Assembly (NCBI GenBank): GCA_003248565.1
Contig: QFOV01000006.1
Span: 16,288 to 80,287 of the forward strand
Direction: 5' to 3'
Length of the DNA: 64,000 bases
DNA from: Stenotrophomonas sp.
GTDB taxonomy: Bacteria > Pseudomonadota > Gammaproteobacteria > Xanthomonadales > Xanthomonadaceae
The notes below the pieces were generated by a model. The model was given only the letters and a program-made list of their open reading frames with translations. It made no database searches and had not been told where the DNA came from. This document shows positions 45,276-55,937 of this stretch, piece after piece; position 1 is the first letter of the stretch; the number at the start of each line of letters is the position of its first letter. Position numbers and translations under genes: made by a program.

Positions 45276-46331
45276 GTGACCACATGGCTTGTGACCGGCG
45301 GCGCCGGCTTTATCGGCGGCAATTTTGTATTGGAAGCGGTAGCGAAGGGCATCCGCATCATCAACCTTGATGCCCTGACCTACGCAGGCAACCTGAAGAC
45401 GCTGGATAGCCTGGAAGGCAACTCGAACCACGTATTCGTGCATGGCGACATCGGCGACCGCGAGCTGGTTGCAAGCCTGTTGGCGGAGCACCGCCCTGAT
45501 GCAGTCCTGAACTTTGCCGCTGAGAGCCATGTGGATCGTTCGATCGACGGCCCGGGTGCGTTCATCCAGACCAATGTGGTTGGAACCCTGGGTTTGCTGG
45601 AAGCCGTGCGCGACTACTGGAAGGCGTTGCCGGCGGACAAAGCCGGTGCATTCCGCTTCCTGCACGTGTCCACCGACGAGGTTTACGGCACGCTGGGTGA
45701 GACCGGCAAGTTCACCGAAACCACGCCGTATGCGCCGAACTCGCCGTACTCGGCCTCCAAGGCAGCATCCGACCATCTGGTGCGTGCATTCCACCACACC
45801 TATGGTCTGCCAGTGCTGACCACCAATTGCTCGAACAACTACGGCCCGTACCACTTCCCGGAGAAGCTCATCCCGCTGGTGATCGCCAAAGCGCTGTCCG
45901 GTGAGTCGTTGCCGGTCTATGGCGACGGCAAACAGGTACGTGATTGGCTGTTTGTTGCCGATCATTGCGAGGCTATCCGTACGGTCCTGGCCAAGGGCCG
46001 GGTAGGCGAGACCTATAACGTTGGCGGCAACTCCGAAAAGCAGAACATCGAAGTAGTGCAGGCGATCTGTGCATTGCTGGATGCGCGCCGTCCGCGTGCC
46101 GATGGCAAGCCACGCAGCGAGCAGATCACCTATGTCACCGATCGTCCTGGCCATGACCGTCGCTATGCAATCGATGCTTCCAAGCTCAAGGATGAACTGG
46201 GCTGGGAACCGAAGCATACCTTCGAGCAGGGCATCGGCTTCACCGTCGACTGGTACCTGGACAACCAGCAATGGGTAAACGGCGTGCTGGACGGCAGCTA
46301 CCGTCTGCAGCGCATCGGCACCGACGTCTGA
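45276..46331 (+). CDS. rmlB: dTDP-glucose 4,6-dehydratase
   Basis: Second enzyme of dTDP-L-rhamnose synthesis. 351 residues; Rossmann motif [17 protein letters not shown] with the catalytic Asp-Glu pair, and [12 protein letters not shown] with the YxxxK pair. The start is GTG at 45276, with AGGAGA 9 bases upstream; the frame is open much further upstream, but that part is antisense to etfB. It heads rmlB-rmlA-rmlC-rmlD, which feeds O-antigen and other rhamnose-containing glycans. Confidence 0.95.
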   Translation: MTTWLVTGGAGFIGGNFVLEAVAKGIRIINLDALTYAGNLKTLDSLEGNSNHVFVHGDIGDRELVASLLAEHRPDAVLNFAAESHVDRSIDGPGAFIQTNVVGTLGLLEAVRDYWKALPADKAGAFRFLHVSTDEVYGTLGETGKFTETTPYAPNSPYSASKAASDHLVRAFHHTYGLPVLTTNCSNNYGPYHFPEKLIPLVIAKALSGESLPVYGDGKQVRDWLFVADHCEAIRTVLAKGRVGETYNVGGNSEKQNIEVVQAICALLDARRPRADGKPRSEQITYVTDRPGHDRRYAIDASKLKDELGWEPKHTFEQGIGFTVDWYLDNQQWVNGVLDGSYRLQRIGTDV

Positions 46332-46382
46332 TATCGATGATCCAGTGCCTGCACGCCTGTGCGGGTTAAAAAGGAAACAACC

Positions 46383-47270
46383 ATGACGCAACGTAAAGGC
46401 ATCATTCTGGCTGGCGGTTCTGGTACGCGCCTGTATCCGATCACCAAGGGCGTCAGCAAGCAATTGCTGCCGGTCTACGACAAGCCGATGATCTATTACC
46501 CGCTGAGCGTGTTGATGCTGGCGGGCATCCGTGAAGTGCTGATCATCAACACGCCACACGAACAGGCCTTGTTCCAGCAGCTGCTGGGCGACGGCTCGCA
46601 GTGGGGAATGGACATCCAGTACGCAGTGCAGCCGAGCCCGGATGGCTTGGCGCAAGCGTATTTGATTGGCAGCGATTTCGTTGGTGGCAAGCCCAGCTGC
46701 CTGGTGCTCGGTGACAATATCTTCCACGGCACCGGTCTGCGCGAGGTGCTCAAGCGCGCCGATGCACGTGATACCGGCGCGACGGTGTTCGGCTATTGGG
46801 TGAATGATCCGGAGCGCTACGGCGTGGCCGAATTCAGCAAGGATGGCAAGGTGGTTGGATTGGTTGAAAAACCTATCGAGCCGCGCTCCAACTATGCAGT
46901 GACCGGCCTGTACTTCTATGACGGCAATGCCAGCGACTACGCCGCTGCATTGAAGCCATCGCCGCGCGGCGAGCTGGAGATCACCGATCTCAATCAGGTG
47001 TATCTGGACGAAGGAAAGCTTCAGCTGGAGCCGCTTGGTCGTGGCTTTGCGTGGCTGGATACAGGCACGCATCAGTCGCTGCTGGAGGCATCCAACTTCA
47101 TCGAGACCATCCAGACCCGTCAGGGCCTGCAGGTTTGCTGCCCTGAAGAGATTGCCTATGGCCAAGGCTGGATTACGGCGGAGCAACTTCTGGCATTGGC
47201 CGCGCCGCTGTCCAAGAACGGTTATGGGCAATACCTGCAGAAGCTTGTTCAGCGAGGAATTGTTCCGTGA
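46383..47270 (+). CDS. rmlA: Glucose-1-phosphate thymidylyltransferase
   Basis: First enzyme of the dTDP-L-rhamnose pathway. 295 residues. The nucleotide-binding [20 protein letters not shown] is at the N-terminus, with [12 protein letters not shown] and LGDNIFHG further on. AAAGGAAA lies upstream of the ATG at 46383. Its stop overlaps the GTG start of rmlC (GTGA). Confidence 0.96.
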   Translation: MTQRKGIILAGGSGTRLYPITKGVSKQLLPVYDKPMIYYPLSVLMLAGIREVLIINTPHEQALFQQLLGDGSQWGMDIQYAVQPSPDGLAQAYLIGSDFVGGKPSCLVLGDNIFHGTGLREVLKRADARDTGATVFGYWVNDPERYGVAEFSKDGKVVGLVEKPIEPRSNYAVTGLYFYDGNASDYAAALKPSPRGELEITDLNQVYLDEGKLQLEPLGRGFAWLDTGTHQSLLEASNFIETIQTRQGLQVCCPEEIAYGQGWITAEQLLALAAPLSKNGYGQYLQKLVQRGIVP

Positions 47271-47824
47271 AAGTAATTGAAACCGCCATGCCCGGCTGTG
47301 TAGTCATTGAACCGGCGGTGTTCGGTGATGAGCGTGGTTTCTTTTTTGAAACCTGGAATGCTGAGCGCTTCAAGGGGCTTGGTCTGCCTGACAAGTTCGT
47401 GCAGAGCAATGTTTCTGCTTCCAGTAAAGGTGTGTTGCGCGGACTGCACTACCAGTGGCCGCGCCCGCAGGGCAAGTTGGTCAGCGTGCTGGAGGGCGAG
47501 GTGTATGACGTGGCGGTGGATATCCGCCGTGGTTCGCCGACCTTTGGCAAGTGGGAGGCCGTCGTTCTGAGTGCTGAGAACAAACGCCAGTTCTGGATAC
47601 CGGAAGGTTTCGCACATGGCTTTGCAGTGCTGTCCGAACGCGCGGTGTTCAGTTATCTGTGCACTGAGGTCTATCTGAAGGAGGTTGATGCTGGCGTTCG
47701 CTGGAATGACGCCGAAATCGGCATCGACTGGCCAATCAGCGGCCCGACGTTGTCCGCCAAAGATGAGAAGGCTCCTTTTCTCAAAGATATCGCTGAAGAC
47801 CGCCTGCCGGTTTACGTGCCATGA
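47267..47824 (+). CDS. rmlC: dTDP-4-dehydrorhamnose 3,5-epimerase
   Basis: Cupin-fold epimerase acting on dTDP-4-keto-6-deoxyglucose, 185 residues. [27 protein letters not shown] with the catalytic His, [18 protein letters not shown] and IPEGFAHGF are conserved blocks. GTG start, overlapping rmlA; its stop overlaps rmlD (ATGA). Confidence 0.96.
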   Translation: MKVIETAMPGCVVIEPAVFGDERGFFFETWNAERFKGLGLPDKFVQSNVSASSKGVLRGLHYQWPRPQGKLVSVLEGEVYDVAVDIRRGSPTFGKWEAVVLSAENKRQFWIPEGFAHGFAVLSERAVFSYLCTEVYLKEVDAGVRWNDAEIGIDWPISGPTLSAKDEKAPFLKDIAEDRLPVYVP

Positions 47825-48720
47825 CCGTACTGGTTTTTGGCGGAAACGGGCAGGTGGGGCAGGAGTTGTTGCGCGCGCTGGCACCGCTCGGTCCGGTTGT
47901 GGCCACCACGCGCAGCGGCAAGCTGGCCGATGGTAGTTCCTGCGAGGTCGCGGACTTTGACGTGCCCGAGAGCTTGCCGCCGTTGTTGGAACGGCTGCAG
48001 CCTTCGGCTGTGGTCAACGCAGCTGCCTACACAGCAGTGGACAAGGCAGAACAGGAGCCCGAAGCCGCATTCCGGGCCAACGCACAGGCACCGGGCGTGA
48101 TTGCCCGGTGGTGTGCGATACATGGCGTGCCGATGGTGCATTACTCCACCGACTACGTGTTCAATGGTGAGGGCGTGGCGCCCTATGCTGAAGACGAGGC
48201 GACTGAGCCGCTGGGTGTTTACGGCACCAGCAAGCGCGATGGTGAAGAGGCGGTGCGTGCAGCTGGAGGCCGTCATCTGATCTTCCGCACCGCGTGGGTG
48301 TATGCAGCGCACGGCGGCAACTTCCTGCGAACGATGTTGCGCGTGGGCGCTGAGCGCGATGAACTGCGGGTAGTGGCAGATCAGGTGGGTACGCCGACAC
48401 CGGCAGCTTTGATTGCCGATGTCACTGCGCAGGTGTTGCAACATCCGGGCAAACTGTCGGGCACCTGGCATCTGACCGCGTCAGGGCAGACCAGCTGGCA
48501 TGGTTTCGCCGAGGCAATCTTTGCTGAGGCATTGGCTGCGGGTGTGCTCGCCAAGGTTCCGGTTGTGCATGCGATCTCCAGCAAGGAGTACCCAACACCG
48601 GCGAAGCGGCCTGCCTGGTCGGTGCTGGACAACCGCAAGCTTCAGCACGATTTCGGTATCACCCTGCCGGCTTGGCAGGAGGGTTTGCGGCAGGTGATGG
48701 GCGAAATCGCGAAGGTCTGA
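47821..48720 (+). CDS. rmlD: dTDP-4-dehydrorhamnose reductase
   Basis: NAD(P)H-dependent last step to dTDP-L-rhamnose, 299 residues. VFGGNGQVGQELLRAL is the nucleotide-binding motif; VNAAAYTAVDKAE, YSTDYVFNG and YGTSKRDGE (with YxxxK) follow. It closes the rml operon and is followed by a terminator shared with xanB. Confidence 0.95.
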   Translation: MTVLVFGGNGQVGQELLRALAPLGPVVATTRSGKLADGSSCEVADFDVPESLPPLLERLQPSAVVNAAAYTAVDKAEQEPEAAFRANAQAPGVIARWCAIHGVPMVHYSTDYVFNGEGVAPYAEDEATEPLGVYGTSKRDGEEAVRAAGGRHLIFRTAWVYAAHGGNFLRTMLRVGAERDELRVVADQVGTPTPAALIADVTAQVLQHPGKLSGTWHLTASGQTSWHGFAEAIFAEALAAGVLAKVPVVHAISSKEYPTPAKRPAWSVLDNRKLQHDFGITLPAWQEGLRQVMGEIAKV

Positions 48721-48768
48721 TGCGCGGCTTCATGCAGGACCAGGCAGTGCTGCATAAGCATCGATAGA

Positions 48769-48801
48769 ACAAAAACCCCGGGTTTCCCCGGGGTTTTTGT
48801 T
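48769..48801. terminator. Bidirectional terminator between rmlD and xanB
   Basis: AAAAACCCCGG/CCGGGGTTTTT stem with a 6-base loop; the A and T tracts serve both converging genes. Confidence 0.9.
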
Positions 48802-48819
48802 TACAGCCTGTTGACGATC

Positions 48820-50223
48820 TCAGGTGCGCCCGTAGGTGTCCTCGAAGCGCACGATATCGTCCTCACCCAGATAGCTGCCCGACTGCACCTCGATCAACTC
48901 CAGCGGCAGCTTGCCAGGATTGCGCAGGCGGTGGGTGACACCCAGCGGGATGTAGGTGCTCTGGTTCTCAGCCAGCAACAGCACTTCATCGCCGCGGGTG
49001 ACTTCTGCGGTGCCGCTGACCACGATCCAGTGTTCGGCGCGGTGGTGGTGCATCTGCAGGCTCAAGGTACCGCCGGGTTTGACGGTGATGCGCTTCACCT
49101 GGAAGCGGTCGCCGTGATCGATGGAGTCATAGGCGCCCCACGGGCGATAGACCTTGCGGTGCCAGGTGGCTTCGCTACGCCCATCGGCCTTCAGGCGCGC
49201 CACGACGTCCTTCACTTCCTGCATGCGGTCGGACTTGCCAACCAATACCGCATCGTCGGTTTCGACCACGATCACATCGTCCAGGCCGACCATCGCGATC
49301 AGGCGCTCGCCGTAAGCGAAGGTGTCATGGCAGTCGATGGCGATGACATCGCCGTGATGGGCGTTGCCGTTTGCGTCCTGCTCGGAAACATCGCGCAGTG
49401 CGGTCCACGAGCCAACATCGCTCCAACCGGCGTCCAACGGGACCACAGCCGCATCGGCCGTCTTTTCCATCACCGCATAGTCGATGGAATCGGACGGACT
49501 GGTCTTGAATGCTTCTGCATCCAGGCGGATGAAGTCGGCATCACGCCGCGCCTTTTCCCAAGAACTGCGGCAGGCTGCGAGAATCTGCGGCTGCAGGCGC
49601 TCCAACTCCTGCAGGTAGCGTGAGGCTCGGAACAGGAACATGCCGCTGTTCCAGTAGTACTCGCCCGAGGCGACATAGTCCTGTGCAGTTGCCAGGTCGG
49701 GCTTTTCGACGAAGCGCTCGATGGCGCGCGCGCCTTCACCGGCGACAGCCTTGATATAGCCGTAGCCGGTTTCCGGCGCAGTCGGCTGGATGCCGAAGGT
49801 AACCAGCTTGCCCTGCTCAGCAATATCGGCAGCTGCCAGGATGGCGCTGTGGAAATGCGCCGTGTCACGAATCAGATGGTCTGAGGGCAGCACCAGCAAA
49901 AGCGGGTCGGCACCGTCACGACAGGCCTCCAGTGCCGCAGCTGCGATGGCAGGTGCGGTATTGCGGCCGACCGGCTCAAGCAGAATGGCCGATGGCGTGG
50001 TCCCGACCTGCTGCAGTTGCTCGGCGGCGACAAAACGATGCGCTTCGTTGGCCACCACGAGCGGGGCCTGCGTAGCGACATCGGCCACCCGCAGCCAGGT
50101 GGACTGCAGCATGCTGTGCTCGCCGGCCAGCTGCAGGAACTGCTTGGGATAGGCTTCGCGCGACAGCGGCCACAGGCGGGTGCCTGAACCACCGGAAAGA
50201 ATGACGGGCAGGATCTGGCTCAT
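48820..50223 (-). CDS. xanB: Mannose-1-phosphate guanylyltransferase / mannose-6-phosphate isomerase
   Basis: Bifunctional enzyme giving GDP-mannose. 467 residues. The N-terminal nucleotidyltransferase domain (about 1-340) has [19 protein letters not shown] and [14 protein letters not shown]. The C-terminal cupin isomerase domain (about 350-467) has [18 protein letters not shown] and [19 protein letters not shown]. It lies 8 bases after xanA and forms with it the xanAB unit used in Xanthomonas for LPS and exopolysaccharide. Confidence 0.95.
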   Translation of the reverse strand: MSQILPVILSGGSGTRLWPLSREAYPKQFLQLAGEHSMLQSTWLRVADVATQAPLVVANEAHRFVAAEQLQQVGTTPSAILLEPVGRNTAPAIAAAALEACRDGADPLLLVLPSDHLIRDTAHFHSAILAAADIAEQGKLVTFGIQPTAPETGYGYIKAVAGEGARAIERFVEKPDLATAQDYVASGEYYWNSGMFLFRASRYLQELERLQPQILAACRSSWEKARRDADFIRLDAEAFKTSPSDSIDYAVMEKTADAAVVPLDAGWSDVGSWTALRDVSEQDANGNAHHGDVIAIDCHDTFAYGERLIAMVGLDDVIVVETDDAVLVGKSDRMQEVKDVVARLKADGRSEATWHRKVYRPWGAYDSIDHGDRFQVKRITVKPGGTLSLQMHHHRAEHWIVVSGTAEVTRGDEVLLLAENQSTYIPLGVTHRLRNPGKLPLELIEVQSGSYLGEDDIVRFEDTYGRT

Positions 50224-50231
50224 GAGAACTC

Positions 50232-51578
50232 TCAGGCGGTGATCAAGGTGGAAATTTCGGCGGTGCGCTCAGCCAGCAGGTCGGCATCACCTCGGGTTTC
50301 AACATTCAATCGCAGCAATGGCTCGGTGTTGGAACTGCGTAGATTGAAACGCCAGCTGCCGAAATCGGCACTGATGCCGTCGGTGTGATCCACTGCCGGC
50401 GATTGCGCGGCGAAGTGTGCCATTACCCGGGCAACGGCGGTCTTGGCGTCGGCAACCTTGAAGTTGATTTCGCCACTGCACGGGAAGCGTGCCATGCGGT
50501 CTTCAACCAGTTCGGCCAGCGACAAGCCGCTGCTGGAGACCTGTGCAGCAATCAACAGCCACGGGATCATTCCCGAGTCGGCATAGGCGAACTCACGGAA
50601 GTAGTGGTGCGCGCTCATCTCGCCGCCGTAGACGGCGTTCTCAGCGCGCATCTTTTCCTTGATGAAGGCATGGCCGCTCTTGCACAGCACCGGCACGCCG
50701 CCAGCGGCTTCCACCATTTCGACCGTGTTCCAGGTCAGGCGCGGGTCATGGATGATCTTGCCGCCGGGATTGCGGGCGAGAATTGCCTGCGCCAACAGCC
50801 CGACCAGGTAATAGCCCTCGATGAAGCGGCCGTTGTGGTCGAAGAAGAAGCAGCGATCGAAGTCGCCATCCCAGGCGATGCCAAAATCGGCACCGTGCTC
50901 GCGCACCGCCTTGGCGGTGATGTCGCGATTCTCCGGCAACAAGGGGTTGGGGATGCCGTTGGGGAAGCTGCCATCGGGCTCGTGGCAGATACGCACGAAC
51001 TCCAATGGCAGATGCGCTGCCAGCAGGTCGACGATGGAACCGGCGCCGCCGTTGCCAGCGTTGACCACCAGCTTCAGCGGCTTGAGCTGGCTGGCATCGA
51101 TGTAGCTGAGCAGGTGCTGGATGTAGGCCGTCTTGTCATGTTGGGCGGTCTGGCCGGCACGCGCGGGCTGCGGTTGTGAGTCGTCTGCGGCCACTGCATC
51201 GGAAATCGTGAACAGGCCGGTATCCGAGCTGATCGGGCGCGCTTGTTCGCGCACCAGCTTCATGCCGTTGTAGTCCATCGGGTTGTGGCTGGCGGTGACC
51301 ATCACGCCACCGGCTGCCTGCAGGTGGCCGGTCTGGAAATAGACCTCTTCGGTGCCGCACAGGCCGATATCGATGACGTCACGACCTTCCCCGCGCAAGC
51401 CGGCAGCCAGCGCGTCCTGCAGCGCAGGACTGGTCAGGCGCACGTCATGTCCCAGCACCACCGGACCGGCGCCGAGTTCGGCGGCCAAGGCCTTGCCGAT
51501 CCTGCGTGCAATGTCTTCATTGAGTTCTTCGGGCACGCGGCCACGGATGTCGTAGGCCTTGAACGCGGGGAGGGGCAT
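50232..51578 (-). CDS. xanA: Phosphomannomutase / phosphoglucomutase
   Basis: Interconverts hexose 6- and 1-phosphates for GDP-mannose and glucose nucleotides. 448 residues. The phosphoserine loop is [13 protein letters not shown], the metal loop is [15 protein letters not shown], the sugar loop is [10 protein letters not shown], and the phosphate site is [14 protein letters not shown]. It is upstream of xanB in one transcript. Confidence 0.95.
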   Translation of the reverse strand: MPLPAFKAYDIRGRVPEELNEDIARRIGKALAAELGAGPVVLGHDVRLTSPALQDALAAGLRGEGRDVIDIGLCGTEEVYFQTGHLQAAGGVMVTASHNPMDYNGMKLVREQARPISSDTGLFTISDAVAADDSQPQPARAGQTAQHDKTAYIQHLLSYIDASQLKPLKLVVNAGNGGAGSIVDLLAAHLPLEFVRICHEPDGSFPNGIPNPLLPENRDITAKAVREHGADFGIAWDGDFDRCFFFDHNGRFIEGYYLVGLLAQAILARNPGGKIIHDPRLTWNTVEMVEAAGGVPVLCKSGHAFIKEKMRAENAVYGGEMSAHHYFREFAYADSGMIPWLLIAAQVSSSGLSLAELVEDRMARFPCSGEINFKVADAKTAVARVMAHFAAQSPAVDHTDGISADFGSWRFNLRSSNTEPLLRLNVETRGDADLLAERTAEISTLITA

Positions 51579-51754
51579 GCATGCATCCTGCTGGGTGAAA
51601 GATCACCTAGTTTAGTCGGCTACGCGTTCGTAGGCTGTCTGCACGCTGGATGAAAGTTCCAGGGCGCGCAAAACACGCTGGCCGAAGGTCCAAGGGGGTT
51701 GCCCCTGCGGTATGGCTAGAATATGGGCATCTTCAGCACTGTGAGTGTGATGCG

Positions 51755-52486
51755 ATGAGCGATCTCTCCCCGACCCGGCAACGCGGCAAGGTTTTTGCCA
51801 GCGCCGCCGAGGCCCTGGCCGGCATCGTGGCCGATGGGCAAACCCTTGCCGTAGGTGGCTTTGGCCTGTGTGGCATTCCCGAGGCATTGATCGCCGCGCT
51901 GCGCGACAGCGGGGTCAAGGGCCTGACCGCTATTTCCAACAACGCGGGTGTCGATGGCTTTGGCTTGGGCCAGCTGCTGGAAACCCGCCAGATCAAGAAG
52001 ATGATTTCGTCCTACGTGGGCGAGAACAAGGAATTCGAGCGCCAGTACCTGGCCGGCGAGCTGGAACTGGAATTCAACCCGCAGGGCACCCTGGCCGAGC
52101 GCCTGCGTGCTGGCGGCGCCGGCATCCCGGCGTTCTTCACCGCCACCGGCTACGGCACCATCGTCGCCGAAGGCAAGGAAACCCGCGAGATCGACGGCAA
52201 GCACTATGTGCTGGAAACCGCGCTCAAGGCCGACGTATCGCTGGTCAAGGCATGGAAGGCCGATGAAGCCGGCAACCTGCTGTTCCGCAAGACCGCGCGC
52301 AACTTCAACCCGGCTTGTGCCATGGCCGGCAAGGTCTGCGTGGTGGAAGTGGAGGAAATCGTGGCGGTGGGCGCCATCGATCCGGATCAGGTCCATCTGC
52401 CCGGTATCTACGTCGATCGCATCGTATTGAACGCAACGCCGGAGAAGCGCATTGAACAGCGCACCGTGCGTCAGGAGGGGAACTGA
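51755..52486 (+). CDS. scoA: 3-oxoacid CoA-transferase subunit A
   Basis: Alpha subunit of a succinyl-CoA:3-ketoacid (or acetate/acetoacetate) CoA-transferase, 243 residues. [52 protein letters not shown] and FFTATGYGT are standard. The ATG at 51755 begins the conserved region. Subunit B follows after one base but is frameshifted, so the complex may be non-functional in this strain. Confidence 0.93.
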   Translation: MSDLSPTRQRGKVFASAAEALAGIVADGQTLAVGGFGLCGIPEALIAALRDSGVKGLTAISNNAGVDGFGLGQLLETRQIKKMISSYVGENKEFERQYLAGELELEFNPQGTLAERLRAGGAGIPAFFTATGYGTIVAEGKETREIDGKHYVLETALKADVSLVKAWKADEAGNLLFRKTARNFNPACAMAGKVCVVEVEEIVAVGAIDPDQVHLPGIYVDRIVLNATPEKRIEQRTVRQEGN

Positions 52487-52487
52487 G

Positions 52488-53113
52488 ATGGCCTGGACCC
52501 GTGACGAAATGGCACAGCGCGCCGCGCGCGAGCTGACCGATGGTGCCTACGTGAACCTGGGCTGCCCACCCTGGTGGCCAATCACATCCCGGAAGGCGTG
52601 GATGTATGGCTGCAGTCCGAAAACGGCCTGCTCGGCATCGGCCCGTTCCCGACCGAAGCCGAAGTAGATGCTGATCTGATCAACGCGGGCAAGCAGACCG
52701 TCACCGCGCGTGCCGGTGCCAGTTATTTCGGCAGCCACGACTCGTTCGCGATGATCCGTGGGGGCCACATCAACCTGGCCATCCTGGGCGCGATGCAGGT
52801 CACCGACAAGGGCGACCTGGCCAACTGGATGGTGCCGGGCAAGATGGTCAAGGGCATGGGCGGCGCGATGGACCTGGTGGCCGGCGTGCAGCGCGTGGTG
52901 GTGCTGATGGAGCACACCGCCAAGAACGGTGAGCACAAGATCCTGCCGGATTGCACCCTGCCGTTGACCGGCGTTGCCGTGGTTGATCGCATCATCACCG
53001 ATCTGGCGATCTTCGATGTGACCGCTGATGGATTGGTGCTGGTGGAAGCCGCGCCGGGTGTCAGCGATGACGAGCTGAAAGAAAAGACCGGCGTGTCGTT
53101 CCGGCGTGCTTGA
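52488..53113 (+). pseudogene. scoB: 3-oxoacid CoA-transferase subunit B, frameshifted
   Basis: Beta subunit carrying the catalytic Glu. Translation starts at ATG 52488 after GGAGG and reads [19 protein letters not shown], then [12 protein letters not shown], and stops early at about 52667. The rest of the subunit ([19 protein letters not shown], which holds the family's catalytic ENG motif, to 53113) is intact in another frame. The expected [18 protein letters not shown] motif would need seven more bases near 52562, so a 7-base deletion is the simplest explanation. A sequencing error cannot be excluded. Confidence 0.88.
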
Positions 53114-53154
53114 GTGAAAGAAACGGGCTGCACTGCAGCCCGTTTGCCTCGGTT

Positions 53155-55209
53155 TCAGCTGCGGTTTGCGTAGGCGTATTCGCTAGGTGTTGGTGCGCCT
53201 GTGGCACCCATCTGCGAGGTGTCGCGAATCTGCAGGCCCATGGCGTCGGTCGCCGCGCCAGTCACGCGCTCGACCGCATGTGCCAGCGTAGCGTCGATCT
53301 GACCACGTTCCGGCTCGAACTCGCTGGGATACAGGTGCGCATCAAGCAGCGGGCGCAAAGCCTGCAGGCGTACCCAGTACATGCTGCCGGATGCGAACAT
53401 CTGGTCTTTGATGCTGTCTACCAGGCCCAGCCGAACCTGTAGATGCGACAACAGCGGGCCGTTGCCGCCGATGAATCCAGCAACCGGCAGCAGATGCCCT
53501 GCTGGTGCAACCAAGCCCAACTTGGGGTTGGTTCGGAACGCGTCGACGATCCGCGGCGCTGCGTGGTTGGCCAGTAGCGCGCCGACCATTTCCCGCCGCC
53601 ACTGATCGCCATTTTCAAGATGCGTTGATCGCTTGGTATGGAGTTTCAGTACCAGCTCTTCACCTTCATTCAGCAGCCGATCTGCGACGTGCAGGAAGGG
53701 CAGGATATCGCGACCACGGTTTTCGAAAACCGTGACTTCACCTCGCTGGTCGAGGTTGTGCTTGCCCAGCAGGTCGCGGACACCAACCGCCTTTTCGGCC
53801 GTGGTGGTGATGACGATACGGGCGTCCAAACCGCTGCGGCCGATCACTTCAAGTAGCTCTTCAAGGGCATCCAGATACCACGCATGAATCACAATGCAGG
53901 GGCGGGTAGGAGGTGTTGGTGCCGCTTCCAGCGCTTGACGGGTAGCCCAAAGCCAAGCGTGGCCCAAGCGTGCATCCGGCTCCAGTACGGCACCTTCGGC
54001 CCATTCGTTCCACGCATTGATGAACACAAACTTCTGCTTCTGCGCGATGGGTGCCAGACGCACATGGATGGTCTGCCGCAACCAGTCGAGGTAGCCGCGT
54101 GGCGAGGCATGCAGATAGACGCGGCCTCGGCCCGAGCGGCGCGCTTCATTGTCCCAGCCAGGATTCACGCCGGGATAGAGCGTGTACTCCGGCATCGGTC
54201 GGGCAGCGGCTTGCTTGGCCAGTTCGCGCCAGTCGCGCACGTCGCCATTGAATTCCGGGTTCAGCAGCCATTGTTCGGCGGACAATGAACGTGGGTTGCT
54301 CATGTTCGGCGGGAACTCAACTGCTGCGTCAAAACCGATATCGCGTGGGTCGGGGCGCTCGAAGCCCTGTACATAGGCCAGGTGAATCTCGCCGATATCG
54401 TTGTCGCGGCACCATTGCCGCCAACGCTGCGCGGTTGCGGCTGCATCAGGCAACAGGTTGGGGCGGTAGACCAACAGCATCGGCAGCCCGTCGACTTTTA
54501 GTGCGCGCCGGTCGCGCAGGTAAGGCGCGATGTGCGCAATGAACGCCAGATCGTCGTCGTCGCTGTGTTGTTGGCCAATCAGGATGTCATCGTCGCGCCC
54601 ATCCCAACGCCGCGCCCAGTTTTCATTCGCCCAGCACAGGCAGAACGGAAGGTCGATGCTGTCATCGGCCAGCCATTGCTGCAGCGGCGTCTCCATCAAG
54701 CTGCGGCCGCTGAACCAGTAGTAGTAGAAACAGAAGGCCCCTATGCCGTAGTCGGCTGCAAGCTTTGCCTGGTCGCGCATCACCTGCGGGTTGCGCAGGT
54801 CATAGAAACCAAGATCTGCGGGTAGGCGTGGCTGCACGTGGCCTTGGAACTGCGGCAACGCTCGGGTGACATTCCGCCACTCGGTAAATCCTTTTCCCCA
54901 CCAGGCATCGTTCTCTGCAAAGGTATGGAACTGAGGCAGATAGAACGCAATCAAGGTTGCCGGTGAGGCTGCTGGCAGTGGCAGCAACTGCTGGGCTGTG
55001 TACCCGATTGCTGCTTCATCGGCGCGCCAGCGCAGTTGCAAACCGGGCGTTTCAGTTTGGCGGCCAAGAGCTGGTTGCGGCACCCAGTGACCAAGCTGCC
55101 CCATCAAATGCCCGCGCAGCTTGTCACGTTGCCCTTCAGACAATGGCAGGGCGCGAAACAAGGTGCGGAGCAGCGGGTACACGGCCTGGCGTAGGCGGTT
55201 CGCACTCAT
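53155..55209 (-). CDS. WbsX-like / RgpF-like polysaccharide biosynthesis fusion protein
   Basis: 684-residue cytoplasmic protein with two recognisable parts. About 85-430 is a WbsX-type domain (IAFYLPQFHTFAENDAWWG, GFTEWRNVTRALPQF, FCFYYYWFSGRSLMETPL, CWANENWARRWDG, FINAWNEWAEGAVLEPD), related in fold to GH99. About 440-620 is a rhamnan-synthesis F (RgpF) domain (VIHAWYLDALEELLEVI, VFENRGRDILPFL, LKLHTKRSTH). Such fusions occur in O-antigen and rhamnan clusters. The presence of rmlBACD nearby fits a role in rhamnose-containing glycan. Exact reaction unknown. Confidence 0.85.
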   Translation of the reverse strand: MSANRLRQAVYPLLRTLFRALPLSEGQRDKLRGHLMGQLGHWVPQPALGRQTETPGLQLRWRADEAAIGYTAQQLLPLPAASPATLIAFYLPQFHTFAENDAWWGKGFTEWRNVTRALPQFQGHVQPRLPADLGFYDLRNPQVMRDQAKLAADYGIGAFCFYYYWFSGRSLMETPLQQWLADDSIDLPFCLCWANENWARRWDGRDDDILIGQQHSDDDDLAFIAHIAPYLRDRRALKVDGLPMLLVYRPNLLPDAAATAQRWRQWCRDNDIGEIHLAYVQGFERPDPRDIGFDAAVEFPPNMSNPRSLSAEQWLLNPEFNGDVRDWRELAKQAAARPMPEYTLYPGVNPGWDNEARRSGRGRVYLHASPRGYLDWLRQTIHVRLAPIAQKQKFVFINAWNEWAEGAVLEPDARLGHAWLWATRQALEAAPTPPTRPCIVIHAWYLDALEELLEVIGRSGLDARIVITTTAEKAVGVRDLLGKHNLDQRGEVTVFENRGRDILPFLHVADRLLNEGEELVLKLHTKRSTHLENGDQWRREMVGALLANHAAPRIVDAFRTNPKLGLVAPAGHLLPVAGFIGGNGPLLSHLQVRLGLVDSIKDQMFASGSMYWVRLQALRPLLDAHLYPSEFEPERGQIDATLAHAVERVTGAATDAMGLQIRDTSQMGATGAPTPSEYAYANRS

Positions 55210-55331
55210 CGGTGGTCGTTCAGCAAGTTAGGATGTCGGATGGGCATCGGAATTCCGGCGGTTGATTGCGCCTCGTATTCTCTGCGGTTGGCGTCGCGTC
55301 AGCAAATTCAGTCACGTGGTAGCGTTTCCTG

Positions 55332-55937
55332 ATGTCGAACGATGAGAAGTCGTTTCCAGTTGATGTCCAGCATCTGCCTGCCTGGTTGCCGGCAGAGCAG
55401 GCCGATGCCTTGCTGCTTGCCCTGCACACGCAGGTGCCTTGGGAAATCCACCGCATCCGCATGTTCGGACGTTGGGTTGATTCGCCGCGGCTGAGCTGCT
55501 GGATGGGCGATGCGGAGGCGCACTATCGCTACTCGGGGGCGGATTTTGCCCCGTTTCCTTGGGCCCCTGCCGTGCAGGCGCTGCGCGAACGGTTGCAGCA
55601 GGCCTGTGATGGTCGCTTCAACAGCGTGCTGCTTAATCGTTATCGCGATGGCCGTGACAGCATGGGCTGGCACAGTGATGACGAGCCTGAACTGGGGCCG
55701 ACGCCGTTGATCGCCTCGCTGAGCCTTGGGGCACCACGGCGCTTTCTACTGCGGCGTCGCGATGATCCTGCGCAGAAGTTCGAGTACCTGCTCGGCCACG
55801 GCGACCTGCTGCTGATGCGCGGGCAGTGCCAGCGCGACTATCAGCATGCGCTGCCCAAGACCGCGCGGGTGTCGGGCGAACGCATCAATCTCACTTTCCG
55901 CCAGATCGCAGCTGTGCCGCATCGCGCTGGCCGCTGA
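55332..55937 (+). CDS. AlkB-like 2-oxoglutarate/Fe(II) DNA-repair dioxygenase
   Basis: Oxidative demethylase for alkylated bases, 201 residues, similar in length to the AlkB2/ABH2-like group. The iron ligands are visible in GWHSDDE and the His of QHALPKT; the 2-oxoglutarate-binding Arg residues are in RINLTFR. LLNRYRDGRDSMGWHSD and IASLSLGAPRRFLLR are family blocks. Its 3' end overlaps the convergent lipoprotein gene by 47 bases. Confidence 0.92.
   Translation: MSNDEKSFPVDVQHLPAWLPAEQADALLLALHTQVPWEIHRIRMFGRWVDSPRLSCWMGDAEAHYRYSGADFAPFPWAPAVQALRERLQQACDGRFNSVLLNRYRDGRDSMGWHSDDEPELGPTPLIASLSLGAPRRFLLRRRDDPAQKFEYLLGHGDLLLMRGQCQRDYQHALPKTARVSGERINLTFRQIAAVPHRAGR

Noticed and set aside
45147..47231. 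694-codon open frame antisense to rmlB and rmlA
   Set aside because: It spans two well-supported genes on the other strand and has no motif.
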